Part shown: positions 61,186 through 64,000 of the stretch, piece by piece
Layout of the letters: each line of letters begins with the position of its first letter
How positions within the stretch are numbered: the stretch's first letter is position 1
NCBI GenBank assembly: GCA_947259005.1
Contig: CAMYKP010000012.1
Location: 152,384 to 216,383, forward strand
Origin: an uncultured Parasphingopyxis sp.
Lineage (GTDB): Bacteria > Pseudomonadota > Alphaproteobacteria > Sphingomonadales > Sphingomonadaceae
Length of the DNA: 64,000 nt
Reading direction: 5' to 3'
Translations under genes and position numbers: made by a program
Notes under the pieces: model-generated
Seen by the model: the letters and a program-made list of their open reading frames with translations, nothing else
Told to the model about the DNA's origin: nothing
Database searches by the model: none

Positions 61186-61309
61186 CGGTTGGCTCCTTCT
61201 GGTTCACAAACTCATATCCGGTGATGCCGGGAAGTGAGTTGCAATATCTGCAATCTATATCAATCTTTTCGCACTTGCACAATTGCAATTTGAAACCCAA
61301 TTAGGCGGG

Positions 61310-61378
61310 GCCTTACAGGCATCCTCTCCTAAGACCCTTCGGGTCGGCCTCCCCCTCTTTGGCCGGCCCGTTTTTTTT
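61310..61378 (+). ncRNA. Possible small RNA or attenuator ahead of the CDC48 gene
   Basis: In the 297-base gap (61186-61482) the stretch ending in T8 at 61371-61378 folds as a strong terminator: GGGTCGGCC (61341-61349) with GGCCGGCCC (61361-61369) and the loop TCCCCCTCTTT. An overlapping alternative hairpin GACCC-TTC-GGGTC (61333-61345) competes for the same GGGTC. Unpaired CU-rich pieces, TCCTCTCC at 61322 and the loop CCCCCTC, look like anti-Shine-Dalgarno seeds. No upstream gene on this strand needs a terminator, so it is a small RNA or a leader attenuator. The promoter was not found. Confidence 0.4.
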
Positions 61379-61482
61379 GCCCGCAGCAAATTGGCCGGAG
61401 AATCGCGATTTGCCGATAGGCAGTGGTTCGCATTGAGCAATTCAGCACCTATGTAGGAATTCGTCACTGAAACGGAGTCCCC

Positions 61483-63795
61483 ATGGCAGACGCTGAAACG
61501 CCACCCGCTATCGAAGGTCACAAGCTGCAAGTCGCCAATGCCCGCCCGGAAGATTCGGGCCGCGGCCTCGCGCGCATGTCCCGCGAAACGATGACGACGC
61601 TCGGCCTGTCCGAGGGCGATGTCGTTACAATAACCGGAAAACGAACGACGCCCGCCCGTGCGGTCCTTCCCTATCAGGAGGACGAAGGCCTTGCGATTTT
61701 GCGTATCGACGGGCTTCAGCGTGCCAATGCCGGAGCCGGGTCCGGTGATTTCGTGACTGTCGAAAAGGCGGAATCCAAGGCAGCAAAGCGTGTTGTATTC
61801 GCGCCTGCACAACGAAACCTTCGCCTCCATGGCAATGCCGAGGCCTTGAAACGCAGTTTTGGCATGAAACCGCTCACCCAGGGCGATGTGGTCGCAACCG
61901 CCGGTCAGCGGCCCGTCGACCAGGCGGGAATGCCGCCGCAGCTTCGCCAGATGATGAACGCCCCGGCTTATGCCTTGCAGGAAGTACGGCTGCTCGTCAC
62001 CGCCACGACACCAAAGGGCATCGTCCATATCGACGCAGACACGATCGTCGAGCTGAAGGCCGAATATAGCGAACCGACCGAGGCGCGCCGTGCGGATGTC
62101 ACCTACGACGATCTGGGCGGCATGGTCGAAACGATCGATCAGTTGCGCGAGATGGTTGAACTGCCGCTGCGCTATCCCGAACTGTTCCAGCGCCTCGGTG
62201 TGGAACCGCCCAAGGGTGTGCTGCTCCACGGCCCGCCCGGCACCGGCAAGACTTTGCTTGCCCGCGCGGTTGCCAATGAAAGCGATGCAGAATTCTTCCT
62301 GGTCAACGGACCGGAAATTATGGGCTCCGCCTATGGCGAGAGCGAGAAGAAGTTGCGCGAGGTTTTCGAGAAAGCTGCAGAGGCCCAGCCTTCGATCATT
62401 TTTATCGACGAGATCGATTCGATTACCCCCAAGCGGGACAAGGTTGCCGGAGAGGCTGAGAAACGTCTGGTCGCCCAACTGCTGACACTGATGGACGGGC
62501 TGCAGAGCCGGGCCAATCTGATCGTCATCGCGGCAACCAACCGCCCCGAAGCCATTGACGAGGCGCTGCGCCGCCCCGGGCGCTTCGATCGTGAAATTGT
62601 CGTCGGCGTACCCGACGAGCATGGTCGACGCGAAGTGCTCGCCATTCACACGCGCGGTATGCCGCTCGCCGGGGACGTCAGCCTGCGCGATCTTGCCCGG
62701 CAAACCTATGGTTTTGTCGGGGCGGATCTGGCCGCATTGACGCGAGAAGCGGCGATCGAGGCGGTACGCCGCATCATGCCGCGGCTAAACCTTGAAGAGC
62801 GTACGGTTCCCACCGAAGTGCTTGACGACCTGTCGGTCGACCGGGCCGATTTCGAGGAAGCGCTCAAGCGCATCCAGCCTTCCGCGCTGCGCGAGGTGAT
62901 GGTGCAGGCGCCCAATGTAAGCTGGGACGATATTGGCGGGCTGGACGAGGTCCAAAAACGACTGAAAGAAGGCGTCGAGCTGCCGCTCAAGGATCCCGAT
63001 GCGTTCCGGCGCCTCGGCATTCGTCCCGCCAAGGGTTTCCTCCTCTATGGACCACCCGGCACCGGCAAGACCTTGCTGGCCAAGGCGACGGCGCATGAAT
63101 CGAACGCGAATTTCATCGCCACCAAATCGTCCGACCTGCTCTCCAAATGGTATGGCGAGAGCGAACAGCAGATCGCGCGGCTCTTTGCCCGTGCACGGCA
63201 GGTCGCGCCTACGGTCATCTTCTTCGATGAGCTGGACAGCCTCGTCCCGGCACGCGGGGCGGGCCTTGGCGAGCCACAGGTGACCGAGCGGGTCGTGAAC
63301 ACGATCCTTGCCGAGATGGACGGGCTTGAAGAGCTGCAATCGGTCGTCGTAATTGGCGCGACCAACCGGCCCAATCTTATCGATCCGGCGCTGCTAAGGC
63401 CAGGACGGTTCGACGAGATGGTCTATGTGCCAGTTCCCGAGGAAGCGGGACGGCGACGGATTCTTGCGATCCATACATCCACGATGCCGCTTGCCGACGA
63501 TGTCGATCTCGATGTTCTTGCCGAGCGGACCGACCGGTTTACCGGCGCCGATCTGGAAGATCTGACACGCCGCGCCGGGCTCTATGCGCTGCGCCGGTCG
63601 ATCAAGGCCGAAAAGGTCGCCATGATCGATTTCGAATCGGCACTGGGCGATACGCGGGCCAGCGTCACCAGCGAAATGGAGCGCGAATATGAACTGATGG
63701 CGGCCAAGCTCAAGCAGGACTCGCTGGCCATCAATCCCATCGGCTTCATTTCTCCCGGCATGCTGAGCCCGACCAATCAGGACAAGCACGACTAG
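61483..63795 (+). CDS. CDC48/VCP-type AAA+ ATPase
   Basis: The 770-residue protein has an N-terminal CDC48-N/VAT-like domain ([20 protein letters not shown] and following) and two AAA+ modules. D1 has Walker A GPPGTGKT from residue 250, Walker [11 protein letters not shown] and [20 protein letters not shown]2 has Walker A from residue 523, [14 protein letters not shown] and [22 protein letters not shown]48/p97 unfolds proteins and takes complexes apart; the archaeal relative feeds a proteasome. Bacterial forms are scattered and poorly known. The gene has a 104-base leader after the terminator-like structure. No partner gene is adjacent. Confidence 0.94.
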   Translation: MADAETPPAIEGHKLQVANARPEDSGRGLARMSRETMTTLGLSEGDVVTITGKRTTPARAVLPYQEDEGLAILRIDGLQRANAGAGSGDFVTVEKAESKAAKRVVFAPAQRNLRLHGNAEALKRSFGMKPLTQGDVVATAGQRPVDQAGMPPQLRQMMNAPAYALQEVRLLVTATTPKGIVHIDADTIVELKAEYSEPTEARRADVTYDDLGGMVETIDQLREMVELPLRYPELFQRLGVEPPKGVLLHGPPGTGKTLLARAVANESDAEFFLVNGPEIMGSAYGESEKKLREVFEKAAEAQPSIIFIDEIDSITPKRDKVAGEAEKRLVAQLLTLMDGLQSRANLIVIAATNRPEAIDEALRRPGRFDREIVVGVPDEHGRREVLAIHTRGMPLAGDVSLRDLARQTYGFVGADLAALTREAAIEAVRRIMPRLNLEERTVPTEVLDDLSVDRADFEEALKRIQPSALREVMVQAPNVSWDDIGGLDEVQKRLKEGVELPLKDPDAFRRLGIRPAKGFLLYGPPGTGKTLLAKATAHESNANFIATKSSDLLSKWYGESEQQIARLFARARQVAPTVIFFDELDSLVPARGAGLGEPQVTERVVNTILAEMDGLEELQSVVVIGATNRPNLIDPALLRPGRFDEMVYVPVPEEAGRRRILAIHTSTMPLADDVDLDVLAERTDRFTGADLEDLTRRAGLYALRRSIKAEKVAMIDFESALGDTRASVTSEMEREYELMAAKLKQDSLAINPIGFISPGMLSPTNQDKHD

Positions 63796-63804
63796 GGCCT
63801 GACC

Positions 63805-64000
63805 TTAGTCGTCCAGCTTGAGCGCGGACCAGATTACCAGGAGCCCGAAAAGCACGGCGCTAAGCAGGAAGGGGAGCGGCATCCACAGGCCGTAGATCAG
63901 CACGCCGAGCGCCGGGGCGGCGATAAAGGCGGCCCCATTTACCGAGGCGACCATGCCCGCCACCTGGCCCTGCTCGGCGCGGTTCACGGCCAGCGATGCG
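63805..64000 (-). CDS. MFS transporter, C-terminal end (cut by window edge)
   Basis: The last 64 codons of a Major Facilitator Superfamily transporter enter the window from the right edge. The end contains AEQGQVAGMVASVNGAAFIA and two final membrane helices (AAPALGVLIYG and LPFLLSAVLFGLLVIWSALK). The pattern Gly-x-Val-Ala-Gly followed by Asn-Gly is like TetA/multidrug drug-proton antiporters. The start of the gene is outside the window. It is convergent with the CDC48 gene, 9 nt apart. Confidence 0.8.
   Translation of the reverse strand, partial: ASLAVNRAEQGQVAGMVASVNGAAFIAAPALGVLIYGLWMPLPFLLSAVLFGLLVIWSALKLDD

Noticed and set aside
1-64000. rRNA, tRNA, phage or insertion sequence genes
   Set aside because: No cloverleaf-like segment, rRNA core sequence, transposase or integrase product was seen in a read of both strands, though a tRNA scan could still find one.

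Overview
The window looks like chromosomal DNA of an alphaproteobacterium, most probably Sphingomonadales. The basis is GC-rich coding sequence, a CtrA-type cell-cycle regulator whose own promoter carries a full TTAA-N7-TTAA box and GANTC sites, a ribosomal protein S12 with Arg at the streptomycin-sensitive Lys position, and short intergenic repeats of the CTTCGACAGGCTCAG type common in sphingomonads. No rRNA, tRNA, phage, insertion sequence or CRISPR array was seen. The gene order reads as core genome with several accessory clusters.

Layout. 1-1761 (minus): start of the str operon, rpsL-rpsG-fusA (fusA cut by the left edge). 2070-8405: uracil-DNA glycosylase family protein, a serine hydrolase and a lipoprotein-like alpha/beta hydrolase; a class IV aminotransferase/sulfotransferase pair; an M23 peptidase gene overlapping a bactofilin gene. 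8460-12575 (minus): lpdA and the pyruvate dehydrogenase E2 gene with small membrane proteins around them. 12713-18761: universal stress protein, a glycine-zipper/His-rich envelope protein, free-Met-sulfoxide reductase, arfB, a pseudouridine synthase, and a LysR/pirin/azoreductase group. 18943-19644: ctrA. 19757-25369: copper locus (P1B ATPase, CsoR-type repressor, His/Met-rich small protein, copA, copB) with a recognisable CsoR operator between the divergent genes. 27246-31323: cp-ATP-grasp, alpha-E, transglutaminase and the proteasome-like Anbu, followed by a convergent Bpt-type aminoacyl transferase.

32336-38025 is the most interesting stretch. It holds an ArsM-type arsenite methyltransferase coupled to an extended SDR, divergent from a MerA-like FAD oxidoreductase and a radical SAM enzyme, with a methylthioadenosine/purine nucleoside phosphorylase convergent at the end. 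This gene content would fit a route to adenosyl- or ribosyl-organoarsenicals, but that is inference. The radical SAM gene has no ATG, GTG or TTG in its frame before the Fe-S motif; an ATC start behind a good Shine-Dalgarno is the best candidate.

38130-49572: DUF2147 and fumarylacetoacetase-fold proteins, an envelope-associated MoxR/DUF58/DUF4129/DUF4350/SpoIIM/RDD operon, a CapA-like lipoprotein and a SleB-type cell wall hydrolase. 49590-53188: MBOAT O-acyltransferase with two SGNH proteins, probably a polysaccharide O-acylation unit. 53413-61185: small and regulatory genes, mgtE, an LLM flavin oxidoreductase, cyclophilin, SDR and LysR. 61186-64000: a possible small RNA or attenuator, a CDC48-type AAA+ ATPase, and the C-terminal end of an MFS transporter at the right edge. 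Three intergenic inverted-repeat elements (36064/37112, 38564-38684, 55868-56003) lie at gene ends and probably act in part as terminators.
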